From assembly GCA_033807695.1 (NCBI GenBank), contig CM066303.1, positions 4,616,937 to 4,680,936 of the forward strand: a stretch of 64,000 nucleotides of DNA, written 5' to 3'. Numbering within the stretch: position 1 is the first letter of the stretch; the number at the start of each line of letters is the position of its first letter. Source of the stretch: Daedaleopsis sinensis (Eukaryota > Basidiomycota > Agaricomycetes > Polyporales > Polyporaceae). A model generated the notes under the pieces. That model was not told the DNA's origin. It saw only the letters and a list, made by a program, of their open reading frames with translations, and made no database searches. A program made the position numbers and the translations under genes. Of the stretch, positions 34,819-44,530 are shown one piece after another.

Positions 34819-37584
34819 TTAGAGGTCATCCCGCATTGCTGCAGGGATGTGAGTATCTCGGGGCGAGCCGAGGTGGATGTTTTGGTCGGTGTGAATCGCG
34901 TATTCAGCGCGCATCGACGTAGACGGTCCTGCCTCTTGCGAAAACATAGGTGCTATGTCCTCCCAGTGGGAAAGATCATGGAGGGGGTCCTTCTGCTTGC
35001 GCGGTTGGACTTCCTCGTCGAGCACCCGCTCGTCCAACTTCTGGAGTACTGTCTTTTTCCAAAGACTGGTTAAATCAAACATGTTACGGCCTCGTTTTTT
35101 CGAGACTATAACACGTTTGTTCAATATACTGAGTTTCCGAATGTCCGGAATCCAGAACGGCTCACCGCCCGGGGGACACACCTTCACCGTAGATCCGGGG
35201 TGCCCTCCTGACGACAGCGAACCGAGCTGGTCCGGGTTCGGGGGAGGAAACGGGCGTGTCCTATCAGACACGCTGAACTCCCAACGTTCGGTACGTGAAT
35301 ACCATTCGTTCCAGTAATTGAAGATAGCATCTCCAAGTTCCTTAGCGTTGAAATAATTCCATGCGGGGTTATATGTGGATTTAAGGACAAGAACACCTTC
35401 GTCCGCGCCAGTATCTCGTACTGCAAGACGCTTGTTCCATCGTTCTTCGATATAAGTCCTGTTCCATTTAAAAACCTCATCGGCAGGATAACCACGTTTA
35501 ATGTAAAGGGCTACTACCTCCCTTACGGCTCCTAAATAGACTGGTAAGGTCGTACTTAGCGTGGCTAGCCGAGATAGTTCACCGGAAAATGTACCACGTT
35601 TAACGTCGTACGGGTGATTACTAATCCATGGAATTCTTTCCATGTGGTTATGTTCTTTTCTAAACGGCTTGTGTTGTAGGCACGATCGCTCGTCCTTGTA
35701 CACGGTCATATCTAAAAAGTTAGCCGAGTTGTAGGAACATTCCCACGTGATTTCACAACCATCGAATTTAATTTTATTGCTAATTAAGTTAATCGCTTCA
35801 TTTTCGCTGTTCGCGTAAACTAAACCGATGCAATCATCGATGTATCTGCCGTAAAAGATTACAGACGGATCGTGGAGGATTCCTGACTTATTCTCGAAAT
35901 AGCATCCATAAAGGTTTGCTAGATCCGGACTATCCGCGACGCCCATTGCAAGGCCTCGGAGTTGCAGGTAATATTTTCCATCAAATTGTGATATTAAATC
36001 TGTGTTACCGATAGATAAACATGTTTTAAATACTTCATGGTATCTGTTATGAAGTAAAAATGCGTGTTCGTCGTTGTCGTTTCCCAGAAGTCCCAAGCGT
36101 TCCGAATCAAACGCTTCAGCCCACATATCATAGACTATAGAAAGACATGAATCGAGGGGGACATTCGGGTAATACGCGACGACGTCACCGGTGACAATAT
36201 ACCACCGACGATGTCTATCAATATTTAGATTACTTAATTTTATCGCCAAATCTTTGGATCCATGTATAATGGTTGGCGCCGATTGGATAATCGGTTTAAG
36301 ATGTTTAGAAACAAATTTTGCGGCAGGGTTCATAAGGGCGGAATGGCACGGTACAATAGGTCGATATCCGGTAGGTTTCTTATGGATTTTCGGGATCACA
36401 TAGAAGTCCGGGTACGTGTGCGATTCAGTGGCACGTGTGAGTTTACTTTTTAAATAACGATCAACACGTAACTCTGCTAATTCAGGAACGTCCTCGATGA
36501 CGCTCGCAATCTGAATTATCTGCATTTGTTTTTTACTCATTAGGTTATCTGCTTCAGACTTAGATAATTCTTTATAGTCTTGTGTTGAAGCTAACGTTTT
36601 GAGGGTGGCGCTGATGATCCAGTCGCGCTTTGACACCGCAATTCCCAGGTTCTTATCAGTTGGAGTAACAACGTAATCGTGTTCCAACAAGAACTGGCGA
36701 ATAGGGCCAGGTTTCGGGGCAAGCGCTTTAAAGTTGTCCTTACTTCCTTTTTCGTTATTGACGGGTATATTGGCGATCGTTGAATTAACGAAGCGCCGAC
36801 CCATAACGAGGCCGAGTTCTAGCCATGGCGGTAACGATGGCGCCTTTTTCTTACGTGCTGCTTCTTTGTCAACACCGACGTCATAGTCTGGATCGTATAG
36901 TCCATTTACTCCATTTTCGAACGCAAAATATATTTTATATCTAAGACGACGTTGAAAGTCGTTCCAGGCGTCGCTAATTAACTTAGCGTTTGTAGGAGCA
37001 AAGTATAAATACCTTAAGCCGACACTTAAATCGTGTTGTACCCAATCGGGCAAGTGGACGTCAGGAGAAAGATGTACATTGTCCTTGAACCGGGAAGCTA
37101 GTATTACATCGTATCTAGTGTTCAAGAGTACATAATCGATCTGCTGTTTAACAGATAGGGTTAGTATACTGTCTGGGATCGTCGCAGCACGGCCGTATAC
37201 GTACCGGCCCTCTACTTGCGTGCGACGCCCTTGCCCTTGTCGGTCTTCTTCGCCGCCGGTTTCGTCTTGGTCTTGGCGGCGGCCTTGGCCTTCTCGCGCC
37301 CAACGTGGGCTTTGAGAGACATGGTCCCGAGCTTGCGCATCGAGGGACGCATGACGCGCTCCGCAGAGCGCTGCGAGGAAGGCTTCTTCGGGGTCGGCTT
37401 CTTCCCGCCCTTTCCCTTTGCGGGAGCCTGGGGAATTAGCGTTAGTGAGGGGACGAGAGGTCGGTATGAATAAACTCACCTTGCCCTTGCCCTTGCTCTG
37501 GACCTCGAGCTGCTTGACGCGAGCGTTGACGGCCTTGTCGACGAGGGACTGGATCGAAGGACCCGGTTTCGCGATATCGGCCAT
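34819..37584 (-). CDS. Penelope-like reverse transcriptase
   Basis: One open frame of 921 residues from ATG at 37582-37584. RT motifs in order: DFYVIPKIHKKPTGYRP, motif A (YIVTGDVVAYYPNVPLDS), motif B (LRGLAMGVADSPDLANLYG), and motif C with the catalytic YIDD (FYGRYIDDCIGLVY, around residue 580), then a thumb-like region (NFLDMTVYKDERSC). I see no GIY-YIG endonuclease residues after the RT, which fits the endonuclease-lacking PLE branch. The first roughly 125 residues are a GC-rich, basic region containing an apparent 52 bp intron. Only the unspliced reading connects it to the RT. The RT part is clearly AT-richer than the host genes. No stop interrupts it, so it may be active. Confidence 0.88.
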   Translation of the reverse strand: MADIAKPGPSIQSLVDKAVNARVKQLEVQSKGKGKVSLFIPTSRPLTNANSPGSRKGKGREEADPEEAFLAALCGARHASLDAQARDHVSQSPRWAREGQGRRQDQDETGGEEDRQGQGRRTQVEGRYVYGRAATIPDSILTLSVKQQIDYVLLNTRYDVILASRFKDNVHLSPDVHLPDWVQHDLSVGLRYLYFAPTNAKLISDAWNDFQRRLRYKIYFAFENGVNGLYDPDYDVGVDKEAARKKKAPSLPPWLELGLVMGRRFVNSTIANIPVNNEKGSKDNFKALAPKPGPIRQFLLEHDYVVTPTDKNLGIAVSKRDWIISATLKTLASTQDYKELSKSEADNLMSKKQMQIIQIASVIEDVPELAELRVDRYLKSKLTRATESHTYPDFYVIPKIHKKPTGYRPIVPCHSALMNPAAKFVSKHLKPIIQSAPTIIHGSKDLAIKLSNLNIDRHRRWYIVTGDVVAYYPNVPLDSCLSIVYDMWAEAFDSERLGLLGNDNDEHAFLLHNRYHEVFKTCLSIGNTDLISQFDGKYYLQLRGLAMGVADSPDLANLYGCYFENKSGILHDPSVIFYGRYIDDCIGLVYANSENEAINLISNKIKFDGCEITWECSYNSANFLDMTVYKDERSCLQHKPFRKEHNHMERIPWISNHPYDVKRGTFSGELSRLATLSTTLPVYLGAVREVVALYIKRGYPADEVFKWNRTYIEERWNKRLAVRDTGADEGVLVLKSTYNPAWNYFNAKELGDAIFNYWNEWYSRTERWEFSVSDRTRPFPPPNPDQLGSLSSGGHPGSTVKVCPPGGEPFWIPDIRKLSILNKRVIVSKKRGRNMFDLTSLWKKTVLQKLDERVLDEEVQPRKQKDPLHDLSHWEDIAPMFSQEAGPSTSMRAEYAIHTDQNIHLGSPRDTHIPAAMRDDL
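37212..37584 (-). CDS. Alternative spliced reading of the PLE 5' region: short Lys/Ala-rich protein
   Basis: If the 52 bp intron 37428-37479 (GTGAGT..CCCCAG) is removed, the frame from ATG 37584 reads MADIAKPGPSIQSLVDKA, then APAKGKGGKKPTPKKP, then a Lys/Ala-rich tail ending KGKGVARK at TAG 37212-37214, about 106 residues. The tail looks like a basic nucleic-acid-binding peptide. Because the intron is not a multiple of three, splicing and retention give different products: this peptide or the RT fusion. It may be the element's own N-terminal module or a captured host exon pair. Confidence 0.45.
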
Positions 37585-37769
37585 CTGCACGTCAGCAGAC
37601 TGTTGGACCTCCTTCTTCTTCTCGATCTTCTTGGCGAGCGCATCATGCTTCGCGCCGATGATTTATAGTGTACTCCAAGGGGTGACTTAGGGTTAAACAC
37701 ATACATTTTATAAGGTTTAGCTATTACACCCCCGGGAACGATGCGGTATTGGTCAATGATCTCTCTTGT

Positions 37770-38960
37770 TATAAGTTAGAACAGCGTAACACACAGTAGA
37801 GCCCTTGCAAAATCAAGGGACCTAATGCGCCGTGGAGCCGGGAACGTAAACAGTCCTCGTTCGCGACCACCATAACACTTCTCCCGCGCTGACCTACATT
37901 GTGTGCTCGTCGTGGACTCGGAGAAGTGTTGTGAAGGTCGCGAACGAGCACCCGTCACGTTCGCAACCCCATCACACATTAGGCTCTTTGAGGCCTCAGA
38001 GGCTCTAACAGGACTTCGGCAGGAAGGCATTACGATCTGCAGTGCATGCTACTCTGAGAGAGCCCTCTGGGGTCTCTGACCTATATTGTGTGCTCGTCGT
38101 GGACTCGGAGAAGCGTTGTGACGGTCGCGAACGAGGACCCGTCACGTTCGCGGCCCTCCGGCAAACCACACAATATTATTATACCTGCCTGCGCACAACT
38201 CGTTAGAGCCTCTGCAAATTCACACGTCCTAATGCGCCGCGGGGCCGCGAACGAGACGGGTGCTCGTTCGCGACCACCATAACGATTCTCCAAGTCCATT
38301 TCGAGTCCACAGTAGAGGTCAGAGACCCCAGAGGGCTCTCTCAGCCGAGCATGCACCGCAGATTCTAATGCCTTCCTGTGGGGATCTCGTTAGAGCCGTT
38401 GAGGGATCAAAGTGCCTAATGCGCCGCAGAACGGCGAACGTAAATAGTCCTCGTTCGCGACCACCATAACACTTCTCCCGCGCTGACCTACATTGTGTGC
38501 TCGTCGTGGACTCGGAGAAGTGTTGTGAAGGTCGCGAACGAGGACCCGTCACGTTCGCGACCCCATCACACATTAGGCTCTTTGAGGCCCCAGAGGCTCT
38601 AACAGGACTTCGGCAGGAAGGCATTACGATCTGCAGTGCATGCTAGTCTGAGAGAGCCCTCTGGGGTCTCTGACCTTTATTGTGTGCTCGTCGTGGACTC
38701 GGAGAAGCGTTGTGACGGTCGCGAACGAGGACCGGTCACGTTCGCGGCCCCGCGGCGCTTTAGGACATGTGAATTTACAGAGGCTCTCACGAGATGTGTG
38801 CAGGGAGGCATTATCGTGTGGTTTGCTAGAGGGCCGCGAACGTGACGGGTCCTCGTTCGCGACCGTCACAACACTTTTCGCAGTCCACGTCGAGAGAGAG
38901 AGTAAATCTTCATCTTTATACTGCGTGAGCAGGCGAACAGATGCGCCAAGACGCATCTAG
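37770..38960. repeat. Two-unit tandem repeat (about 620 bp) with internal inverted repeats
   Basis: The segment from about 37797 recurs from about 38393 with few differences, each containing GACCTACATTGTGTGCTCGT and GACTTCGGCAGGAAGGCATT. Within each unit the motif CGTTCGCGACC and its inverse GGTCGCGAACG flank AACACTTCTC / GAGAAGTGTT arms, so a unit can fold into large cruciforms. Short frames inside are repeat-derived and not genes. Confidence 0.8.
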
Positions 38961-39309
38961 TATAGTTGTGTAGTCAATCAGCAAGTACTAGGTATATCGT
39001 ATCGTATGTACTGTCGCTGTTTCAGTGAGACAGGGGGTGCGGAGTGTTATCATTCTCGTGTACAAGTCCAAGTGTCAGCGCCCGGTGGGATGTCTGTAAG
39101 CAAAGCAGTTCCCGTGGAGTACAGCTCATATGCAGCTCGGCGGTTGCGCCTGGGGGTAGTAGCTGCCGTAATGTTACGGTAGTAAGGAGGCGCCGCCCTT
39201 GCTATCTCCGCAACGCGGCTATGGTAATCCCAAACATCTTCATTGAATTGACACGGTTGTAATGCCAGCGCCACGCAGAGCGGTGATGACGGAGCTCCGC
39301 GCTCACAGT

Positions 39310-39317
39310 TATATATA
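39310..39317 (+). promoter_or_regulatory. TATA box of the 39.4 kb gene
   Basis: TATATATA lies 83 bp before the ATG at 39393. The same spacing is seen for the genes at 41173, 53276 and 58258. Confidence 0.6.
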
Positions 39318-39392
39318 GTGATGGTACATGTGCTGGCACCGGTGCCACCACGTCCTCTCGCCCTCCCATCCATCCATCCATCTTGCCGTGCC

Positions 39393-40120
39393 ATGTCATA
39401 TCCCGGTGATGGCTCCAAGGCTCTTCCAAAACCTAGGGCATATGTCTCTCGTTTGACTGTAGACCCTCCCATCTCCGGGGCCACCCTGGGAGACCGTATT
39501 CGCATCGCTCAAGAGCGCCACTGGCCCTACGTGAAGAAATTCGTACAGGAAGCCAAGTCCGCGATGGACACTCAAACCAAAACCCCTTCAAGATCGGAGC
39601 GAGGGAGTTGCGCGCTTCAAAAGGTGATCCGCTCCGACCTCGTCAACAGCATGATCAGGGTCGTCGATGTGAGTGAAGTCTTAGCGGAGCCTATCTCGAC
39701 AGGCCCTTGGAATTTTGAAACTCAGTACGTCACTCGCCTCTGACAGTCACACTAGACAGACATACTAATCTACCTCCGAGGCTTCCCAAATATGCCACTG
39801 AAGCCGAACTCGAACGTCCATGTGTGACAGTGATCGCCACCTTGGAAGACTGGTTGTATAATCCTGATATTGTACCCCTTGCGACAGCCCGACCCAATCC
39901 ACCTTCGCATAGCGGGCGGATCCACCGCTTCCACCTGTTCGTTCTAGGTGACAAAATTGTCGGCCAACAGAGACAGAAGGATGGCTCGCGTACGGATGTG
40001 TATCTGCACCTGGGTCTTTGGAACCGAGAGGAGTGCTACACATGGTTGAGGAGCAACGGCTACCCAAACGCGGGGACAGAGCAAGGGAACAAACACAAGC
40101 CCAGGTGTGTCACTGTCTGA
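39393..40120 (+). CDS. Hypothetical protein, 223 residues
   Basis: Exons 39393-39724 and 39781-40120, with a 56 bp intron that has GTACGT, a TACTAAT branch site and an acceptor CCGAG. The start MSYPGDGSKALPKPRA lies in a GCCATGT context downstream of a TATA box. The second exon has RIHRFHLFVLGDKIVGQQ and a basic C-terminus ending KHKPRCVTV. No signal peptide, membrane span or domain was recognised. The predicted protein is soluble. Earlier in-frame ATGs exist close to the TATA box and are unlikely starts. Confidence 0.65.
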
Positions 40121-41082
40121 TCGGTCTACCGTCTTGGGGCAGCTCCAATGAGTTTTCTAGAACTAACCCTCCCGAGTGGTTCCGCGGTCGTATCTTCAAT
40201 TAGGGTTATGAAGAGATTATGGACCTTTGGGTCGGCTCGGGGTCGACTTTGGGTGGGAGACTGAGCCCTAGCGTAGGGTTTGCCCAACCACAGCCTAGGG
40301 TTTATCAACCCTAGAATAGGGTTTATTCACACCTCCGCAACGCACCCACTCACGTGCCGTACGGTGCACGTGCGCATTTGCTACGCAATTTATACTGTGG
40401 CGCGCGGCGCAGCACCGCAAACTGTGTAGACAGGTGTGCGTGCACGCGCCATGCTCGGAAAAATATGTACTGGCCCGTCACGACCTCCTCTATGCAGTGA
40501 TACAGTGCACGAGAGGTGCACTTGCCATCCTCACCCTATAATCTCCAACTCGAGATACCCGCCCCCGACATGTACTTCATCTGCACCGCACGTCCCATAG
40601 AACCGCACGTTCTCGTTCGCCGGACTCGCAAAAAATATGTACTTGTAGCTCTTGAAGAGCTCGATTTTTGAGCATAGCGGACGTGAAATACTTTGCTCCA
40701 TGTCCTTCACAATCTCAAGTATCGGTGCGCCCAGCTCTCGTTCTCGACTCAGAAGTAGCTGTCGGTGATTCTAAGCTGATGCCGCACTGGACGAGCCAAG
40801 GTTGCCGTCCCGAAGCTGAATACCTGGGTAGCACAAGTCCAACTGGCCTGAGACGAGCAGTGCATGTGTGTGCTGTTCGCTAGCATCCCGTCCCCTCGGC
40901 GCCCGGCCGGGCGAGGGATGCTAGTCGACAGCACGCACACGCACTGCTCACCTGCCATGTGGGACTTAGGGTACACACTGTTTTAGATTAGGGTGCACAC
41001 TGTTTCAGATAAGGGGACTAAAGAGTCTAGACATGACAATGTCTCAGATCGCAGCCTCTATAGCTGAGACTTTGCCTTCATG
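40121..41082. other. Intergenic region with degenerate telomere-like motifs and one long hairpin
   Basis: About 960 bp. 40200-40325 has several TAGGGTTT-type motifs in both orientations. A near-perfect inverted repeat occupies 40855-40949. Further TTAGGGT-like motifs occur at 40968-40995. No gene was supported. Confidence 0.5.
40855..40949. repeat. Long imperfect inverted repeat
   Basis: Arms of about 34 bp starting GAGCAGTGC and ending GCACTGCTC pair with a few mismatches around a CGCCCGGCCGGGCG centre. It could be a transcription terminator-like hairpin or the trace of a foldback element. Confidence 0.7.
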
Positions 41083-41090
41083 TATATAAG
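41083..41090 (+). promoter_or_regulatory. TATA box of the 41.2 kb gene
   Basis: TATATAAG, 90 bp upstream of the chosen ATG at 41173. Confidence 0.6.
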
Positions 41091-41172
41091 CTCAAGAGAT
41101 GTGGATAGAAACACTAGGAAACCCCTTCCCCCCTCTGTCATCATAGCACCTGTCGGACTCCTTGACCAGCGG

Positions 41173-42040
41173 ATGGATGAGCAGACACCACGTAGAGGAC
41201 GCCCTTTATTGAGGCCGGTGCCAGTGCCCGAGCGTACTCTCAGAGGTGAGCGTGATATGTGATGCTACTTAGTGTTCTCATTAACATTGTAATCCCAGAC
41301 GAAATGCGAAGCTGGATGACAGAGATCAGGCAGGGTTATAACACCATACAACGCAGGAGGGTCAACGGCGGGATAGCGCCCAGTCACAACGTCGATTGGT
41401 CGGATATGCCAGAACTGCGTATGTTTTCCTTAACGTTTACTACAGCGGATACTAAGTAATGACAGTCCCGAATTCGGAAGACGAGGCGGACGAAGAGGAA
41501 CGCGCCTGCCTCGCAGAGCTCGTGAACGGAGACCACCTGAGAGCGGAGGCGGAGCACACTGGGACGGCCTTGCCGTCTGCTGACGAAGAGATGCTTCGTA
41601 ACAGGGAGCGGGTCGTGGCCGAGATCGGGCCGTCTGCGACGCCCGCGGACGCATCCGTGCGTGTGTTCGTGGCCGGGGCGTGGCCGTCCTCGACGTCCGT
41701 CGAGGAGGCAGGGGAGCACGACATGACCGATGATGAAGCGGCAACGGGAGGGGACCGGTCGCACGTGGTGGACGCAGCGGACGTAACGAGGGCGTCCGGG
41801 ACGCCCTCGGACGTGGGCGCGACCACCGTAGAAGGTGGCGCTGCCACAATGGCCGTCGCATCGAGCGTCGCCCCAACGGAAGCGGCAACGGGAGGGGACC
41901 GGTCGCACGTGGTGGACGCAGCGGACGTAACGAGGGCGTCCGGGACGCCCTCGGACGTGGGCGCGACCACCGTAGAAGGTGGCGCTGCCACAATGGCCGT
42001 CGCATCGAGCGTCGCCCCAACGACGTCCGGGACGGCCTGA
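41173..42040 (+). CDS. Hypothetical acidic protein with a recent 48-residue internal duplication
   Basis: Three exons, 41173-41245, 41299-41418 and 41466-42040, with phase-consistent introns of 53 and 47 bp, encode 255 residues. It begins MDEQTPRRGRPLLRPVPV, then DEMRSWMTEIRQGYNTIQ and SHNVDWSDMPEL, then an acidic Glu/Asp stretch and an Ala/Thr/Val-rich C-terminus. The last part consists of a 144 bp segment repeated exactly (41735-41878, 41879-42022). No domain was recognised. The codon after the TATA box (ATG 41080) is rejected as a start because it overlaps that box. Confidence 0.6.
41735..42022 (+). repeat. Perfect tandem duplication, 2 x 144 bp
   Basis: 41735-41878 and 41879-42022 are identical base for base and in frame, adding 48 residues to the host gene. 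The absence of differences implies very recent origin or gene conversion. Confidence 0.9.
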
Positions 42041-43526
42041 TGTGTCGTGGCGATAGCGCGCGAGACCGAGGGCGGCGGTGGAGGGGCGTGGAGGGAGACG
42101 TCGCGGACGTCGCGGACGTCGGGTGGCGGCCCCGGTGCCGCCGCCGAGGACGGCCCACGTTGCGCGAGATCAGCGGGAGACAAGCTGGTAGCGTTACGTA
42201 GATGTACCTGTTCAATAGCATGAAAACGAGTCAGCGTGATGATACCAGCGGTGCGAGGCGGTGGGATGAGGGGCTCACGCGGCTGTGCAGAGAGGACGCT
42301 CGCGCGCGCAGGTACAAGGGAGGAGGGACGTCGCGGACGTCCATTAGACGTGGAGAGCGGTGCGAAGTGCGGGGCGGCGGGTTAGGGGGGCGTCGACGAC
42401 GTCCCAACGCGAAAGCGAGGCGGCGTGCGAGGTGCCATGTAGGGAGACGTCTCAATACCAGAGCGAGAGTTGGGCGGGAGGCGAGGCGTCGACGACGTCC
42501 GAACGCGAGGACGGGAGCGCAGCAAGGTGCGGGGCGCAGAGGTGTGCGTCGACGATGTCGGAATGCGGAAATGTTGTGACGTGCGAGGCGGGGAGACGGG
42601 CTTACAGGACGTCCGGAAATGAAGTCGTGAGGAATGCGGGCGACGTAAGCGGGGGAGGTAAAGGACGAGGCGGATGATCTCTGCAGTATGATATTGGAAG
42701 GGGTGGGAGCGACTGAATAGAAGTGTTTCGGCGTTGCGTGGAGTGAATTCATTGTCGTTGTCCGAGGCTGATCCCGGGATGCATTTGCACGGGCCTTGCT
42801 AGCTGGTATGGTCGGCGGCGACTGAACGAAGGTTGATACTTAGGTGTGGGCATCAGCGTGCTGCTGGCGAGCGCCGTTGACGCCCTTCCACGATATCCAG
42901 GGGCGATAACGGGCGAGCTCGCGGGCTGAGGGGTCCGTCCCCACAAAGGCGACGGAGGAGACCGAGGGCGGACGTCGCGGACGTCCGAATGGAGTGTGAT
43001 GGCAGCGGAGCGGCGGGGAAAAGGGGAGGCGAGACTTGCGTGGACAGGATGGGAAGGCCGAGACGTTAACGAAGCGACTCACCTATAAGGTAGTTTACTT
43101 TCTCGGGTCTCAGTTTTCCGCCGCCAGAGTTAAACGTTTAAAGGCCTGTTGGGGTGAGATCAGCATGTGTGCAACAAGATACTTAGCATGTGTGTGACTT
43201 ACCAGAGCGATATCGTTCTAGGTGTGTCAGTAGGGCAGGCCAGATGAAGACGCCGTAGGGCAGGCCAGATAAAGACGATAGAGGGCGGTCGTTGACGCGG
43301 AGGGGAGGGGTCGAAACGAGCGTGTCAAGCGAGAAATAGGGTTACGCGTTGAGCGAATGTCGAGCGCGAGCAGAACTTCTGCGGAGGTAGGAGGAGATGG
43401 TGGTTAGAGCGGACGCGCAGTGGAGTCCGTAAGGCATCCATATCGGGTCATTCGCACGCGATCACATGACTCGAAAGTCTTGCACGCCCTCGCGTTGTCC
43501 TCTCTCCTTCTCATGCTCTCCTTCTC
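42041..43526. repeat. Intergenic region rich in GACGTC-centred motifs
   Basis: About 1.5 kb with no supported gene. Between 42090 and 42620, and again at 42970-42995, motifs of the form GACGTCGCGGACGTC or CGTCGACGACGTCC recur in otherwise unrelated sequence. A short duplicated block GGGCAGGCCAGAT occurs at 43232 and 43259. The same GACGTC family fills the giant intron at 47.1-47.9 kb and the minisatellite at 51.4-52.4 kb. Confidence 0.6.
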
Positions 43527-44376
43527 ATGCACTCTCGACGACTTGGACGACGCATGATACTGATACTTCGAGGTAAGCTGTGAGCTGCGGTGACTTGTCA
43601 ATCATTGCTTGCTTACCTTGCTGTCGCAGTCTCAACTCGCAGAATCGGCCACGCTAGGTACTACTACGGTGTCTCGAACCCGTCTCACCGCTCAAACTGC
43701 ATACTTACCGCTTCACAGATGGCTTCGGGCATCCGGACGGCGCGCGTATCACTCACTTCGGAGGCCGTGTACTCTAAACTCGACATATCCAAGACCGGAT
43801 CATTCACCCAGATTTACTCGGTAAGTTAGGTCGCCGGCGATCAAACATTGCGATTCTAACTTAGTATATCAATCAGATACCGAGGATACTACTTACGACG
43901 ATACGGTGCCGATGCCATCAGAGAGGATATATGGGGCTATGCCAAGTACATGGTGCGTGCCTTAGGCCTCTAAATCGCGATTAAAGTTCCCGATGATACT
44001 GAACGCTTGCCCACACAGGAGTTGCGTAATATCGTCCCAATCGGTACAACAGCATGTGAAGATCGGTTCTACCAGCATATCGGGGCAACGGCCGCCGCCA
44101 GACGGTGTCCAGACACTGGGTATGTGGGGCGCACCTTGTCATTGGATACGGCCGACGACTGACCAGGTCCCTTGATTCCAGGGTTCCGGATTTGCATGTT
44201 GATTTCGGATCCCGCCCTGCAGCATGCACCCATGCCGCTGTGCCGGAGGCCGTCCGTAGACTCGGGATCCATACGCGGCCATGCCGGGAGTGGCACTGCC
44301 CTTTGTCTCAGTGAGTTCATCCAATCCTGCGCCGTACCCAGCTAGTTAAGACTAATCGGGACATTGTGTGGCGCAG
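43527..44376 (+). CDS. Possible 5' exons of the SNF2 gene, or a separate small gene
   Basis: Six candidate exons, 43527-43572, 43630-43657, 43719-43820, 43877-43952, 44019-44119 and 44182-44310, keep one frame across good GT..AG sites. They could join through an acceptor at 44376 to the long first exon of the helicase gene. Protein-like stretches include YRGYYLRRYGADAIREDIWG, GTTACEDRFYQHIGATAAA and a Cys/His-containing segment with THAAVPEAVRRLG and RPCREWHC. No domain was recognised. An alternative reading of the third exon (MASGIRTARVSLTSEAV) is also open but breaks the frame later. Confidence 0.35.
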
Positions 44377-44530
44377 GAACCATATAACTCTGAGTACCCG
44401 CATCACGCATTCACCAGAGACCGCGATCGTCGGTGGAGCGCCGGGGTCACCTACGAAGGTATATAGACTGCGAGGTCAACTCGCCGTGTGTTCCCAACCC
44501 CTCGCACAATTTTCTCTACCTGCGTCCACC

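Larger units (their letters stand above)
33839..37680 (-). mobile_element. Penelope-like element, endonuclease-deficient (Coprina-type) candidate
   Basis: The minus strand holds an intact RT gene (34819-37584) and a 3' region reaching 33839, where it abuts the telomere-like GGTTAGGG at 33831-33838. The 3' 635 bp (33839-34473) recur almost unchanged at the chromosome tip. A hammerhead ribozyme fold and short interstitial TTAGGG tracts (34317-34347, about 34408-34425) lie in this region. The orientation, with the element antisense to the G-rich strand and its 3' end proximal, is that predicted for elements primed from a telomeric 3' overhang. The 5' boundary is uncertain and is placed near 37680, where an in-frame stop closes the upstream frame. 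Confidence 0.8.

Noticed and set aside
41119..41172. Peptide VIIAPVGLLDQRMDEQ resembling SNF2 motif Ia
   Set aside because: It lies between a TATA box and the most likely start codon, and no other helicase motif is nearby. Probably chance in a 5' leader.
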